NCBI RefSeq assembly: GCF_004341085.1 | Contig: NZ_SLXW01000001.1 | Coordinates: forward strand, 868,001-932,000 | DNA: 64,000 nt | DNA from: Sphingomonas sp. PP-CE-1G-424 | GTDB taxonomy: Bacteria > Pseudomonadota > Alphaproteobacteria > Sphingomonadales > Sphingomonadaceae | Direction of reading: 5' to 3' | In this document: positions 7,819 through 16,205 of the stretch, one piece after another | Layout: every line of letters begins with the position of its first letter | Numbering within the stretch: the first letter of the stretch is position 1 | The notes under the pieces: generated by a model | What the model was told of the DNA's origin: nothing | The model's input: the letters and a program-made list of their open reading frames with translations, nothing else | Databases searched by the model: none | Translations under genes and position numbers: made by a program

Positions 7819-8631
7819 ATGACCCGTCCCTATGCAGAAGTGATCGGCGATCCGATCGCGCAGTCGAAATCGCCACTGATCCACGGCTTCTGGCTAGACG
7901 CGCTCGGGATCGACGCGGAATACCGCCACAAGCTCGTCACCGCCGACACCCTCCCCGCCTATTTCGCCGAACGCAAAGCCGACCCCGCCTGGCGCGGGTG
8001 CAATATCACGATGCCGCACAAGCTCGCAGCACTCGACCACGTCTCCGACCCCGGCAACGTCCGCGGGACGATCGGCGCGATCAACACCGTGTTCCGCAAT
8101 CAGGCGAGCGACTGCATCGGCACCAACACCGACGCCGCCGGATTCTGGGCCCCGATCGACGACCTCGACATCGCCGGCCAGCCCGTCACGGTGATCGGCG
8201 CAGGTGGTGCAGCCCGAGCAATCTTGTTCGCACTGTCGCGGATGGGTGTCGGCCCGGTCACCATCCTCAACCGCAATCCGCTGAAGGGCGTGGCGCTGCT
8301 GTCGACGTTCGGTCTCAAGGGCCAGGCGCTCCCGATCGGCCCCGCCGCCCCGCCCTCGCGATTGCTCGTCAACGCCAGCGTACTCGGCATGGCCGGCCAG
8401 CCTCCCCTCGATATCGATCTCGGTGCGCTCGAACCGGACTCGCTGGTCTACGACATCGTCTACTCCCCGCTCGAAACCGGTCTGCTCAAAACGGCACGCG
8501 CGCGCGATCTCGAAACCGTCGACGGCCTGGAAATGCTGATCGGCCAAGCTGCCGTCGCGTTCGAGATATTGTTCCACGTGGAACCACCGCGCGATCGCGA
8601 TGAAGATCTTCGCGCGTTGCTGATAAAATGA
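7819..8631 (+). CDS. aroE: Shikimate dehydrogenase (NADP)
   Basis: A 270-residue enzyme reducing 3-dehydroshikimate to shikimate in the chorismate pathway. The N-terminal substrate domain shows [20 protein letters not shown] (shikimate-binding Ser pair) and CNITMPHK with catalytic Lys68; Asp105 lies in GTNTDAAGF. The Rossmann motif [15 protein letters not shown] (about 133-147) binds NADP, and NASVLGM plus [12 protein letters not shown] complete the family pattern. The NRT part of the NADP clamp reads NRNPLKG. ATG 7819 lies just after a palindromic repeat. coaE starts within its stop (ATGA). Confidence 0.95.
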   Translation: MTRPYAEVIGDPIAQSKSPLIHGFWLDALGIDAEYRHKLVTADTLPAYFAERKADPAWRGCNITMPHKLAALDHVSDPGNVRGTIGAINTVFRNQASDCIGTNTDAAGFWAPIDDLDIAGQPVTVIGAGGAARAILFALSRMGVGPVTILNRNPLKGVALLSTFGLKGQALPIGPAAPPSRLLVNASVLGMAGQPPLDIDLGALEPDSLVYDIVYSPLETGLLKTARARDLETVDGLEMLIGQAAVAFEILFHVEPPRDRDEDLRALLIK

Positions 8632-9203
8632 TTATCGGCCTCACCGGCTCGATCGGCATGGGCAAATCCGCCGTCGCGGCGATGTTCGCGGACGAAGGCG
8701 TGCCCGTGTTCGACGCCGACGCGACCGTGCACCGATTGCAAGGGATCGGCGGCCGGCTGGTCGTCGCGATCGAAGCCGCCTTCCCCGGCTCGACCGCAAA
8801 TGGCGCGGTCGATCGCGCCAAGCTCGGCGCAGCGGTGTTCGGCGACGACGCTGCGATCAAGCGACTCGAAGCGATCGTCCACCCTGCGGTCGGGGAAGAG
8901 CGCGCCGCCTTCCTGGCATGGCATGCCGGCAAGCGAGTAGTGTTCGACGTGCCGCTCCTCTTCGAAACCGGCGGCGATCGCAACGTCGACCTGATCGTCG
9001 TCGTCTCCGCTGCCCCCGACGTCCAGCGCGCTCGCGTCCTCGCCCGCCCCGGCATGACCGCGGAGAAGTTCGCCGCGATCCTTGCCCGCCAGACCCCCGA
9101 CGCCGAGAAACGCGCCCGCGCTGATCACGTCATCCACACCGACACCAGCTTCGACGCAACACGCGCGCAAGTCCGGGCGGTGCTTGCATCCTTGGAAATC
9201 TGA
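8628..9203 (+). CDS. coaE: Dephospho-CoA kinase
   Basis: A 191-residue P-loop kinase for the last step of coenzyme A synthesis, phosphorylating the 3'-hydroxyl of dephospho-CoA. It begins [20 protein letters not shown] (P-loop GSIGMGKS), then [12 protein letters not shown] with the conserved Asp, [12 protein letters not shown], and [20 protein letters not shown]. The usual length is ~200. Its ATG overlaps the aroE TGA and dnaQ begins 15 bp downstream, so aroE-coaE-dnaQ is one transcription unit, as in many Alphaproteobacteria. Confidence 0.95.
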   Translation: MIIGLTGSIGMGKSAVAAMFADEGVPVFDADATVHRLQGIGGRLVVAIEAAFPGSTANGAVDRAKLGAAVFGDDAAIKRLEAIVHPAVGEERAAFLAWHAGKRVVFDVPLLFETGGDRNVDLIVVVSAAPDVQRARVLARPGMTAEKFAAILARQTPDAEKRARADHVIHTDTSFDATRAQVRAVLASLEI

Positions 9204-9218
9204 GCCGATACCATCGGG

Positions 9219-9911
9219 ATGCGTGAAGTCGTCTTCGATACCGAAACCACCGGCCTCAGTTTTTCCGGCGGCGACCGCATGGTCGAAATCGGCTGCGTCG
9301 AGATGCTCAACCGGGTCGAGACCGGCCGCACCTTCCACGCTTATTACCACCCCGAGCGGGACATGCCGGTCGAGGCATTCAACGTCCACGGGCTGAGCGC
9401 GCAGTTCCTCTCCGACAAGCCGAAGTTCGCGGACGCGGTCGAGGACCTGCTCGAATTCGTCGGCGACGCGCCGATGATCGCGCACAATGCCGGCTTCGAC
9501 TTCTCGTTCCTCAACGGCGAACTGACCAAGTGCGGGCGCCAGATCGTCCACATGAAGCGGATGGTCGACACGCTGCAGATCGCGCGCAGCCGTCACCCCG
9601 GCGCCAAGCATTCGCTCGACGCACTCTGCTCGCGGTTCGGCATCGATCGCAGCCACCGCGTCCTGCACGGCGCGCTGCTCGACGCGCAGTTGCTCGCGCA
9701 GGTCTATGTCGAGCTGATGGGCGGCCGCCAGATCGGCCTCGGCCTGCTCGGCGATACCGGCAGCACCGCCGCGACTCCGATCGTCGCACAGGCGCCTCGG
9801 GTCGTTCGCCCTGCCCGCGTTTTCGCGGTGAGCGAGGGAGACCTTGCGGCCCATGCTGCGTTTATGAAGGGGATCAAGGATCCGATTTGGGGGGCCGTGG
9901 CGTCCGGATGA
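9219..9911 (+). CDS. dnaQ: DNA polymerase III epsilon subunit (3'-5' proofreading exonuclease)
   Basis: A 230-residue DEDDh exonuclease that proofreads for the replicative polymerase. ExoI motif is VVFDTETTGLS (residues 4-14), ExoII is IAHNAGFDFSFLNGEL (about 87-102), and ExoIII has HGALLDAQLLAQVYVELMGG with the His and Asp ligands. The C-terminal tail after about 170, which carries the region that contacts the alpha subunit in known proteins, is Ala/Pro-rich. It is the third gene of aroE-coaE-dnaQ. Confidence 0.95.
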   Translation: MREVVFDTETTGLSFSGGDRMVEIGCVEMLNRVETGRTFHAYYHPERDMPVEAFNVHGLSAQFLSDKPKFADAVEDLLEFVGDAPMIAHNAGFDFSFLNGELTKCGRQIVHMKRMVDTLQIARSRHPGAKHSLDALCSRFGIDRSHRVLHGALLDAQLLAQVYVELMGGRQIGLGLLGDTGSTAATPIVAQAPRVVRPARVFAVSEGDLAAHAAFMKGIKDPIWGAVASG

Positions 9912-9971
9912 CGCTGGCAGGGTGGAGCCAATAGGACCGCCCGAGACTGTAACGCCGACAAGGAGACGATA

Positions 9972-10571
9972 ATGGATATCCGGATTTCTGGTCATCAGGT
10001 TGACACTGGCGAAGCACTCAACAGCCACGTGGAAGACCGACTCCAGGGTATCGCCGACAAGTATTTCTCGCGCGCCATCTCGGCCGAGGTCACGTTCGGC
10101 AAGGGGCCGCACGACGCCGGCTTCAAATGTGACATCGTCGCGCATGTGATGAAGGGCCTCGTGATCAAGGGCCACGGCGACGCCTATGACGCCCGCGCCG
10201 CCTTTGATGGTGCCGCCGCCAAGATCGAAACCCAGCTCCGCCGCTACATGCGCCGCCTGAAGGATCGCCACGCCGGCGAAGCGGTCGCGATCGCCGAGAG
10301 CAACGGCTACGATAATGCCGGCTATACGCTGTTCCAGGAGAGCGTCGAGGAGGACGATGTCGCGGACGCACCGCTGATCATCGCCGAAACGCGCGTCGAT
10401 ATCCCCGAGGCCAGCGTGTCCGACGCAGTGATGATGCTCGATCTGCGCAACACTGCGGCGTTGCTGTTCATGAATGCGGGCACCGGCGCGCACAACATGG
10501 TGTACAAGCGCGGCGACGGCACGATCGGCTGGGTCGAGCCACAGCGCGCGGCGGCCTCCCCTCCCCAGTAA
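9972..10571 (+). CDS. hpf: Ribosome hibernation-promoting factor, long form
   Basis: A 199-residue long HPF (YfiA/RaiA type) that dimerises 70S ribosomes in stationary phase. The N-terminal S30AE domain is MDIRISGHQVDTGEALNSHV through KIETQLRRYMRRLKDRH; after an acidic linker (about 120-140) comes the C-terminal dimerisation domain with SDAVMMLDLRNTAALLFMNA and NMVYKRGDGTIGWVEP. ATG has AAGGAG 7 nt upstream. ptsN follows, the order seen widely in Proteobacteria (rpoN-hpf-ptsN), though rpoN is not here. Confidence 0.95.
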   Translation: MDIRISGHQVDTGEALNSHVEDRLQGIADKYFSRAISAEVTFGKGPHDAGFKCDIVAHVMKGLVIKGHGDAYDARAAFDGAAAKIETQLRRYMRRLKDRHAGEAVAIAESNGYDNAGYTLFQESVEEDDVADAPLIIAETRVDIPEASVSDAVMMLDLRNTAALLFMNAGTGAHNMVYKRGDGTIGWVEPQRAAASPPQ

Positions 10572-10582
10572 AGAAGGGTCCA

Positions 10583-10613
10583 TAAAGGCGCGGGTCTCAA
10601 GGCCGCGCCTTTA
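10583..10613 (+). terminator. Hairpin terminator after hpf
   Basis: TAAAGGCGCGG / CCGCGCCTTTA, an 11-bp perfect stem with a 9-nt loop, 12 bp beyond the hpf stop. The T run is short (TTTA), so termination may be partial and allow ptsN expression. Confidence 0.75.
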
Positions 10614-10672
10614 CGCCTCCGCGCAACCCGCTAAGGCGGACGCGCGCGGGGGTGCTTGAGACATTGAACACC

Positions 10673-11140
10673 ATGACCGATTTCAGCGATTTGCTGCGTC
10701 CCGACGCAGTGCAGACGGGCGTCATCGCCACCAACAAGAAGGCGGTGTTCCAGCATCTCGCCACGACCGCGTCGGAGATACTCGACGCCGACCCCAAAAT
10801 GATCGCCGACCGGCTGGCAGCGCGCGAAAAGCTCGGCTCGACCGGGTTCGGTGGCGGCGTCGCGATTCCGCATGCCAAGCTCGAAGGGCTTTCGCAGGTC
10901 ACCGGTGTCTTCGCCAGGCTGGCGCAACCCGTGGATTTCCAGGCGGTCGACGATCTCCCCGTCGATCTCGTCTTCATGCTGCTGTCCCCCACCGACGCCG
11001 GCGCGGTCCATTTGAAGGCGCTCGCCCGCGTCTCGCGACGGCTGCGCGACAAGGCGTTCCTGGAGAAACTGCGCGGCGGCGGATCACCCGATGCGGTCTA
11101 CGCGCTGTTCACCGCCGACGAGGTCCGCGATGCCGCGTGA
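10673..11140 (+). CDS. ptsN: PTS-Ntr EIIA-like protein
   Basis: A 155-residue EIIA domain of the nitrogen-related phosphotransferase system, a regulatory phosphocarrier (K+ transport, stress signalling in other Proteobacteria). The phosphorylated His is in GGGVAIPHAKLEGL (about residues 61-74), followed by VDLVFMLLSPTDAGAVHLKAL and LRDKAFLEKLR. I take ATG 10673 (MTDFSDLLRPDAV, the family-like start); a GTG at 10652 would add seven residues. It follows hpf after a hairpin. Confidence 0.9.
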   Translation: MTDFSDLLRPDAVQTGVIATNKKAVFQHLATTASEILDADPKMIADRLAAREKLGSTGFGGGVAIPHAKLEGLSQVTGVFARLAQPVDFQAVDDLPVDLVFMLLSPTDAGAVHLKALARVSRRLRDKAFLEKLRGGGSPDAVYALFTADEVRDAA

Positions 11141-11160
11141 CCCCCACCCCGTGTCCGTCC

Positions 11161-11275
11161 CCGCCCAAGCCGGCTCCGTCATCCTGACGAAAGTCAGGAT
11201 CCAGAGCCGCAAAGGGCTTCCATCGGTTACTCTGGATCCTGACTTTCGTCAGGATGACGGAGCCGGCTTGGGCGG
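11161..11275. repeat. Large perfect palindromic repeat, CGTCATCCTG family
   Basis: The 46-bp arms 11161-11206 and 11230-11275 are perfect reverse complements around a 23-nt loop. The core is the family element (CCGTCATCCTGACGAAAGTC); the arms are extended outward by CCGCCCAAGCCGGCT. The right arm ends 11 bp before the thioesterase start. It is the longest perfect hairpin seen in the window and may stop ptsN transcription. Confidence 0.92.
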
Positions 11276-11286
11276 GCGGCTTTTGC

Positions 11287-11754
11287 ATGTCTGACAACCC
11301 GAACACAGCCGGCGCAGGCGCCCATTTCCGCGCGCTGGAATCGCTCTACGCGCAGGCGCCGATCAACCGCTTCTTCGACTCCTCACTGGAAATCCCCGAA
11401 GCCGGCGTCGCACGCATCCATTTCACGATTGACGAGCGCCACTACCACGCAGGCGGCGCAGCGCACGGCACGAGCTACTTCAAGATGCTCGACGATGCCG
11501 CCTTCTACGCCTGCAACAGCCTGGTCACCGACCGTTTCCTGCTCACCACCGCGTTCAACCTGCTCCTAACACGCCCGTTGAAGATCGGCCCGGTAATCGC
11601 CGAAGGCCGATGGATCAGCGGCAAGCGACGTGTCTTCGTCGCGGATGCGCGCCTGATCGATGCCGACGGCGAAGAGGCGGCAAGAGGCACCGGCACGTTC
11701 ATGCGCTCGCGGATCGCGCTCGCCGGTCTTCCCGGATACCGCAGCGCAGCATGA
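11287..11754 (+). CDS. PaaI-type hotdog-fold thioesterase
   Basis: A 155-residue single hotdog domain likely to hydrolyse acyl-CoA. The typical helix-turn is HAGGAAHGTSYFKMLDDAAF (about residues 57-76), with AHG-x(8)-DDAAFYAC in place of the usual HGG..T/DTA, and the closing strands FLLTTAFNLLLTRPLKIGPV. The substrate is unknown. ATG 11287 immediately follows the palindromic repeat; a longer frame from 11254 would translate repeat sequence and is rejected. DUF1491 starts in its stop codon. Confidence 0.8.
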   Translation: MSDNPNTAGAGAHFRALESLYAQAPINRFFDSSLEIPEAGVARIHFTIDERHYHAGGAAHGTSYFKMLDDAAFYACNSLVTDRFLLTTAFNLLLTRPLKIGPVIAEGRWISGKRRVFVADARLIDADGEEAARGTGTFMRSRIALAGLPGYRSAA

Positions 11755-12077
11755 GCGGCCGTCTCCCCAGCGGAATCCTCGTCAGCGCGCTGCTGCGGCG
11801 CGTCAACGACGCCGGCGGCTTTGGCGCGGTGATGGCGAAAGGCGACCCGCAAGGCGGCGCGATCCTGGTCATAGCGATCGACAAGGGCGCCCCTCCCCGC
11901 CTGCTGGAACGCGGCATCGGACCCGACGGACAGACCGCGCTGATCGACTCGACTCCGGCCGAAAACCTTGACGGCTATTGGCAACGCAGGCGCGCAAGCG
12001 ACCCGGATCTATGGGTAATCGAGGTGGACATCGCAGCGGCGGAACGCTTCGCCGCTGAAACGATCCTCGACGATTGA
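11751..12077 (+). CDS. DUF1491 family protein
   Basis: A 108-residue protein of the alphaproteobacterial DUF1491 family: SGRLPSGILVSALLRRVNDA, then GGAILVIAIDKGAPPRLLER, and the C-terminal RRRASDPDLWVIEVDIAAAE. No biochemical role is known to me. It is coupled to the thioesterase by an ATGA overlap, which suggests a shared transcript but not necessarily a shared pathway. Confidence 0.8.
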   Translation: MSGRLPSGILVSALLRRVNDAGGFGAVMAKGDPQGGAILVIAIDKGAPPRLLERGIGPDGQTALIDSTPAENLDGYWQRRRASDPDLWVIEVDIAAAERFAAETILDD

Positions 12078-12230
12078 CTCGAAAGCCCCCCCAATAGAGG
12101 GGGATTGCAACATTGATTGGCGTTGTGCTGGGACGGGTGCGATCCGGATCAGTTACGCAGTCGGGGGGATACCCGGACGATCGGTTCGTACGATTGGTTC
12201 CGCGGTCCAACCGCATCTGAACAAGTTTGA

Positions 12231-12890
12231 ATGACGATTCTTCAGCGGGCTGCAACGATCGCAGTCATGACATTTTCTCTTGCGGGCCTGCTTGGCAACA
12301 GCGCACCGGGTCATGCTACGGGCATCGACCGTCCAGCGGTCAACCTCACTGCTCTCGCAAATCTAAACGTCCTCTCCCCGCAGAATGTTCCGCCGATCGC
12401 TCCAGCCACAACCCCAGTTGCACCCGTTGAGCAGAATAGCGTCGAGCCTGCCGTCGACACCGCGAAGTCCGAAGCCGAAGAATTCGATACGCTCGCCCAG
12501 GCCGTTGCCGCGCAGGATAGCGCCGCCGCCAGCGACGCGCTTCAGTGCCTCGCCGGTGCGATCTATTTCGAATCGAAGGGCGAGCCGCTGACCGGCCAGC
12601 TCGCGGTCGCCGAAGTCATCATCAATCGCGCCAAGTCGGGTCGTTTCCCCGCCGACGTCTGCGGCGTCGTCAAGCAGCGCGGCCAGTTCAGCTTCGTTCG
12701 TGGCGGTGAGATCCCGTCCATCAACGCCGGCACCGCCTATCGTACCGCGATCGCGGTCGCCAAGGTCGCGCTCGCCAGCGCGTGGAACAGCCCCGCCGAC
12801 AAGGCACTGTATTTCAACACGCCGGATCGTCGTCCGTCGGTCCGCGCGGTGAAGGTCGCCTCGATCGGCAACCACGTCTTCTACCGCTGA
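12231..12890 (+). CDS. Secreted cell wall hydrolase, SleB (Hydrolase_2) domain
   Basis: A 219-residue exported protein. An N-terminal signal peptide (to about residue 29, ...GNSAPGHATG) precedes a Pro/Ala-rich low-complexity stretch (30-95) and a C-terminal SleB/CwlJ domain with CLAGAIYFESKGEPLTGQLA, VAEVIINRAKSGRFPADVCG and ALYFNTPDRRPSVRAVKV. The catalytic Glu is probably the one in YFESKGE. SleB domains are lytic transglycosylases of spore cortex; in non-sporing Proteobacteria they act on periplasmic peptidoglycan. No strong SD lies before the ATG. Confidence 0.88.
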   Translation: MTILQRAATIAVMTFSLAGLLGNSAPGHATGIDRPAVNLTALANLNVLSPQNVPPIAPATTPVAPVEQNSVEPAVDTAKSEAEEFDTLAQAVAAQDSAAASDALQCLAGAIYFESKGEPLTGQLAVAEVIINRAKSGRFPADVCGVVKQRGQFSFVRGGEIPSINAGTAYRTAIAVAKVALASAWNSPADKALYFNTPDRRPSVRAVKVASIGNHVFYR

Positions 12891-12929
12891 GATTGAACAG
12901 ACGTTTCAGGCCAACTTCTACCTACCCTA

Positions 12930-13034
12930 CCCTACCCTCCTCGTCCGTCTTCGCGCTCCCCTTCCCGTTCGCCCTGAGCGAAGTCGAAGGGCGTGTTCCA
13001 GGCTAAGGTCCTTCGACTTAGCGCAGCGCGAACG
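12930..13034. repeat. Short TACCC tandem and CGTTCGCCCTGAGC-type inverted repeat
   Basis: In the 249-bp gap between the SleB gene and mmcB, CTACCCTACCCTACCC is a small tandem run at about 12930. It is followed by an inverted repeat with arms CCGTTCGCCCTGAGCGAAGT (from 12965) and CGACTTAGCGCAGCGCGAACGG (ending 13034), joined by GTCGAAGG / CCTTCGAC. This type of repeat is widespread in sphingomonad intergenic DNA. I see nothing else in the gap. Confidence 0.65.
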
Positions 13035-13139
13035 GAAATGAGGACGGCGATTTGGCCAGTCGCTTCCCCCGACCACGATCACAATCCGTGAATGAGCTTG
13101 CCTCGTTCGTGGATTGTTCTATTTCGGGGCATGCTCGAT

Positions 13140-13640
13140 ATGCCGCCGGACTCCTGCATCGACAAACCTGGATCCCCCCAGGATTCAACGCTGTGCGCCG
13201 CCGATGTCGCGCGCGGCGTGATTCGGATGTTGCTGCGCCACGACCTCACCGCCATGACCGAAGTCCCGCTCGACGGCGGCCGCCGCGCCGACCTGATGGC
13301 AGTCGACGCGCGTGGCCAGATCGTGATCGTCGAGATCAAGGTGTCGCGCGCCGACCTGCTCGGCGACGGCAAATGGCCGGATTATCTCGGGCATTGCGAC
13401 CGGTATTTCTGGGCAGTGCCGGCAGGCTTCGACGTCGGGCCGCTGCACGGCCCTGCGTTCCTGCCCGAGCGCACCGGGATCATCGTCGCGGACCGCTACG
13501 ACGCGGCGATCGTCCGCGAGGCGCATACCACCCCCCTGCCCGCGCATATCCGCAAGCGGGGTACGCTCGCATTTGCACGGCGCGCTGCGCGGCGGCTGAT
13601 CGCGCAGATGGACCCGGATGCGGACGGGTTGGCGTTTTAG
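13140..13640 (+). CDS. mmcB: MmcB family DNA repair protein
   Basis: A 166-residue PD-(D/E)XK-like nuclease-fold protein. Caulobacter MmcB was described as a mitomycin C-related DNA damage-response protein. The core reads DVARGVIRMLLRHDLTAMTE, then RRADLMAVDARGQIVIVEIK (the Asp and Glu-x-Lys of the fold), SRADLLGDGKWPDYLGHCDR and FWAVPAGFD. The start is uncertain: ATG 13131 and ATG 13140 are nine bases apart, and GGGG suits 13140 better. It stands alone, bounded by repeats on both sides. Confidence 0.82.
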   Translation: MPPDSCIDKPGSPQDSTLCAADVARGVIRMLLRHDLTAMTEVPLDGGRRADLMAVDARGQIVIVEIKVSRADLLGDGKWPDYLGHCDRYFWAVPAGFDVGPLHGPAFLPERTGIIVADRYDAAIVREAHTTPLPAHIRKRGTLAFARRAARRLIAQMDPDADGLAF

Positions 13641-13652
13641 GAGCTTGGCGTC

Positions 13653-13760
13653 TCCCCTCCCTGGAAGGGAGGGGCTGGGGGTGGGTCGGTTTCCGCATCG
13701 TGTAGCGGTTGCGTCACAAGCTAGCCGACCCACCCCCGACCCCTCCCTTCCAGGGAGGGG
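13653..13760. repeat. Palindromic repeat, CCCTCCCTGGAAGGGAGGGG type
   Basis: Outer arms CCCCTCCCTGGAAGGGAGGG GCTGGGGGTGGGTCGGT and the complementary ACCGACCCACCCCC/CCTCCCTTCCAGGGAGGGG, each arm also self-complementary. A related copy occurs at 31338-31446. It separates the convergent mmcB and ankyrin genes. Confidence 0.8.
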
Positions 13761-13803
13761 GGCGCGTCGTGGTTTTGGCGGCGTTGGCCGCCACCATTCA
13801 GGT

Positions 13804-14412
13804 TCAGAACTTCGGGCCCGACACGGCCTTGCGCACCTTTTTCGGCGCGTCTTCCAACAGCTTGCTTACGATCGGGTTGCGTCCGTCCTGCTTGGCATAG
13901 GCGCGCGCGGACATGCCGGCGATGATATCCGCCTGGTCGGGATCTGCGCCCTCGGTCAGCAAAACCCGGATCATCGCCACGTCGCGCCGCTGCACCGCCC
14001 GGATCAGCGGAGTCTCGCCCGCCGAATTGGCCAGGTTCGGATTCGCCCCCGCCGCGGTCAGGATCGGGATCATCCCCGTCTGTCCCAGCGTCACGGCCAG
14101 CAGCAGCGGCGTATTGCCCTTGCCGTCGCGCAGATTGGCGTCGGCGCCCTTCTGTAGCAGGAAGCGCAGATACACCTCGTCGCTGCGTTTGATGACGATG
14201 TGGAGCGCGCCCTCCCCGCTCGTCACGTCGCGCGTGTTGATGATGTTGCTGCCGGGCCTGCCAAGCATCTCGAGCACATCGTTGTTCTTCGCGTCGCGCA
14301 CCGCGGACAGGAACTTGTACCCCTCCGACTGGCCTTGCGCGAACGCGGGTGCCGTGGTGACGGTCAGAGCCGGCATGACGAGTGTGGCGGCGAGCATCAG
14401 GCGAATACGCAT
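13804..14412 (-). CDS. Secreted ankyrin-repeat protein
   Basis: A 202-residue protein with a clear signal peptide (RIRLMLAATLVMPALTVTTA, cleaved near AFA-QG) followed by four to five ankyrin repeats (about residues 35-185). Repeat signatures are GEGALHIVIKRSDEVYLRFL, GADANLRDGKGNTPLLLAVT, GANPNLANSAGETPLIRAVQ and GADPDQADIIAGMSARAYAK. It ends with a basic tail. It is probably a periplasmic protein-protein adaptor; the partner is unknown. ATG 14412 is divergent from the SCO gene, 78 bp away. Confidence 0.85.
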   Translation of the reverse strand: MRIRLMLAATLVMPALTVTTAPAFAQGQSEGYKFLSAVRDAKNNDVLEMLGRPGSNIINTRDVTSGEGALHIVIKRSDEVYLRFLLQKGADANLRDGKGNTPLLLAVTLGQTGMIPILTAAGANPNLANSAGETPLIRAVQRRDVAMIRVLLTEGADPDQADIIAGMSARAYAKQDGRNPIVSKLLEDAPKKVRKAVSGPKF

Positions 14413-14490
14413 CGAGAGACTTCCTTGGTTCGTCCTGGATATGGGCAACGCTTGCGCCGCAGTAGCGAACAGATCAAGGCTGGCGGCACC

Positions 14491-15084
14491 ATGACCCGAC
14501 GTTTCATCCTTTGCGCGCTCGCCCTGCCCGGCTTGGCCCTGTCGGCGTGCACCGCCTCCGCCCCTCCGGCCAAGCCTCCGCTCGAAGGCGCTCGGATCGG
14601 CGGCGCCTTCACGCTGACGGACCAGAACGCGCAGACCATCACCGAGCGTGCCTTTGCCGGCAAATACCGGATCATGTATTTCGGCTACACCTTCTGTCCC
14701 GATGTGTGTCCGACGGATGTCCAGGCCATCGGCGCCGCGGTGAAAAAGCTCGAATCGAGCGACCCGGCGCTTGCCGCAAAGGTCGTCCCCGTATTCGTGA
14801 CCGTCGACCCGGCGCGCGATACGCCCGCGGTACTCAAGCAGTTCGTCTCGGCGTTCCACCCGCGCATGGTCGGCCTCACCGGCACCGACGACCAGATCGC
14901 CAAGATCAAGACCGAATACGCGGTGTATTCCAGCAAGGGCGACGCCTCCCCAGGCGGCGGCTACCTCGTAAACCACTCGCGCCAGGCCTATCTGATGAGC
15001 CCGGACGGCAAGCCCCTCGCTTTGCTGCCGCAGGAACAAGGGCCCGACGCAGTGGTGACGGAAATCAAGCGCTGGGCCCGGTGA
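14491..15084 (+). CDS. SCO1/SenC family copper chaperone lipoprotein
   Basis: A 197-residue thioredoxin-fold protein that delivers copper to the CuA centre of cytochrome c oxidase or acts as a thiol reductant. The signal ends in a lipobox (LPGLALSAC), so it is likely a lipoprotein facing the periplasm. The Cu ligands are Cys-x3-Cys in YTFCPDVCPTD and the His in GGYLVNHSRQAYLM. The Sco signature FVTVDPARDTPAVLKQF is present. The YcgN gene overlaps its stop as GTGA. Confidence 0.9.
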   Translation: MTRRFILCALALPGLALSACTASAPPAKPPLEGARIGGAFTLTDQNAQTITERAFAGKYRIMYFGYTFCPDVCPTDVQAIGAAVKKLESSDPALAAKVVPVFVTVDPARDTPAVLKQFVSAFHPRMVGLTGTDDQIAKIKTEYAVYSSKGDASPGGGYLVNHSRQAYLMSPDGKPLALLPQEQGPDAVVTEIKRWAR

Positions 15085-15515
15085 GCGCGCGCTTCTGGGA
15101 AGATACGCCGATCGACCAGCTCGACCGCGGCCAGTGGGAAGCCTTGTGCGACGGGTGCGGCAAATGCTGCATCCACAAGCTCGAGGACGAGGATACCGGC
15201 GAGCTCGTGCCGACCAACGTGTCGTGCCGGTTGCTCGACCGGCGCAGCGGGCAATGTTCGGATTACCGCCACCGCCACGCCTATGTCCCCGAATGCGTGC
15301 GGCTGACGACCGGCAACGTCCGCGGGATCGACTGGCTGCCGTCGACCTGCGCCTACCGCCTGCGCGCGGCCGGCGAGCAACTGCCCGAATGGCACTACCT
15401 CGTCTGCGGCGACCGCGAGGCGGTCCACCGCGCCAAGCAGTCGGTGCGCGGCTGGACGATCAGCGAGGACGAGGCCGGCGAGCTCGAATACCATGTGATC
15501 GAGCGGGAACTCTGA
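15081..15515 (+). CDS. YcgN/UPF0260 cysteine-cluster protein
   Basis: A 144-residue cytosolic protein with a cysteine pattern suggestive of metal binding: ALCDGCGKCCIHKLEDEDTG near the N-terminus, then VSCRLLDRRSGQCSDYRHRH, PECVRLT and STCAYRL. It belongs to UPF0260 (YcgN), a YkgJ-type zinc or iron-binding family without a settled role. The start is GTG 15081, inside the SCO stop codon; TTG or ATG alternatives are absent. It is cotranscribed with the copper chaperone and a metalloprotease. Confidence 0.88.
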   Translation: MSARFWEDTPIDQLDRGQWEALCDGCGKCCIHKLEDEDTGELVPTNVSCRLLDRRSGQCSDYRHRHAYVPECVRLTTGNVRGIDWLPSTCAYRLRAAGEQLPEWHYLVCGDREAVHRAKQSVRGWTISEDEAGELEYHVIEREL

Positions 15516-15530
15516 CGCGGTGATCGCCCG

Positions 15531-16205
15531 ATGATAGAAGGCCTGGAGATCGTCCGTCACCCCCGCGCCCGTCGCGCGCGCCTGTCGATCGATCCCGCAA
15601 GTGGCCGGGCGCGTCTCGTCCTGCCAAAACGTGCGGCGTTGAAGCAGGCGCTGGCCTGGGCCGAGGACAAGGCCGGCTGGATCGCCGAACAGCGCGCGTT
15701 GCTCCCCCAGCCCCGCCCGTTCGTGCCCGGTGCGGTTCTCACCGTCGCCGACGAGCCGCTGACGATCGACTGGACACCCGGTAGCCGTAGAACCGTGGTT
15801 CGCGAGGGTTCGGTCCTGTCGCTATCAGGCCCCCCCGAAACCATCGCACGCCGCGTCGAAGTATGGCTCAAGCGTACCGCGCTCGCCGTGCTGGAGACCG
15901 AAACCGCCGAATACGCCGCCAAGGCCAAGGTAACCGTCGCCCAGGTCGCGGTCGGCGATGCGAAGGGCCGCTGGGGCAGTTGCGCGTCGAGCGGTGTCAT
16001 CCGCTACAGCTGGCGGCTGATCCTCGCACCAAGCTGGGTCCGCCGCGCCACCGTCGCGCATGAGGTCGCGCACCGCGTCCATATGAACCACGCGCCCGTC
16101 TTCCACGCGCTCGTCAAGCAGCTCTACGGCGAAGACCCGACGCCCGCGCGCGTTTGGCTACGCACGCACGGCGCCGAACTTCACTGGTTCGGGCGGTCAT
16201 CCTGA
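15531..16205 (+). CDS. YgjP-like zinc metallopeptidase (DUF45/M48)
   Basis: A 224-residue protein of the YgjP/DUF45 family. The zinc site is VAHEVAHRVHMNHAPVFHAL (HEVAH plus the downstream His, about residues 175-195), preceded by KGRWGSCASSGVIRYSWRLI, the WGSC motif typical of the family. The N-terminus reads as basic beta-strand sequence (EIVRHPRARRARLSID). Its 3' end overlaps the convergent penicillin-binding protein gene by 25 bp. Confidence 0.88.
   Translation: MIEGLEIVRHPRARRARLSIDPASGRARLVLPKRAALKQALAWAEDKAGWIAEQRALLPQPRPFVPGAVLTVADEPLTIDWTPGSRRTVVREGSVLSLSGPPETIARRVEVWLKRTALAVLETETAEYAAKAKVTVAQVAVGDAKGRWGSCASSGVIRYSWRLILAPSWVRRATVAHEVAHRVHMNHAPVFHALVKQLYGEDPTPARVWLRTHGAELHWFGRSS

Noticed and set aside
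8460..10583. Minus-strand open frame across coaE, dnaQ and hpf
   Set aside because: Spans three firmly identified genes on the other strand and has no homology pattern of its own.
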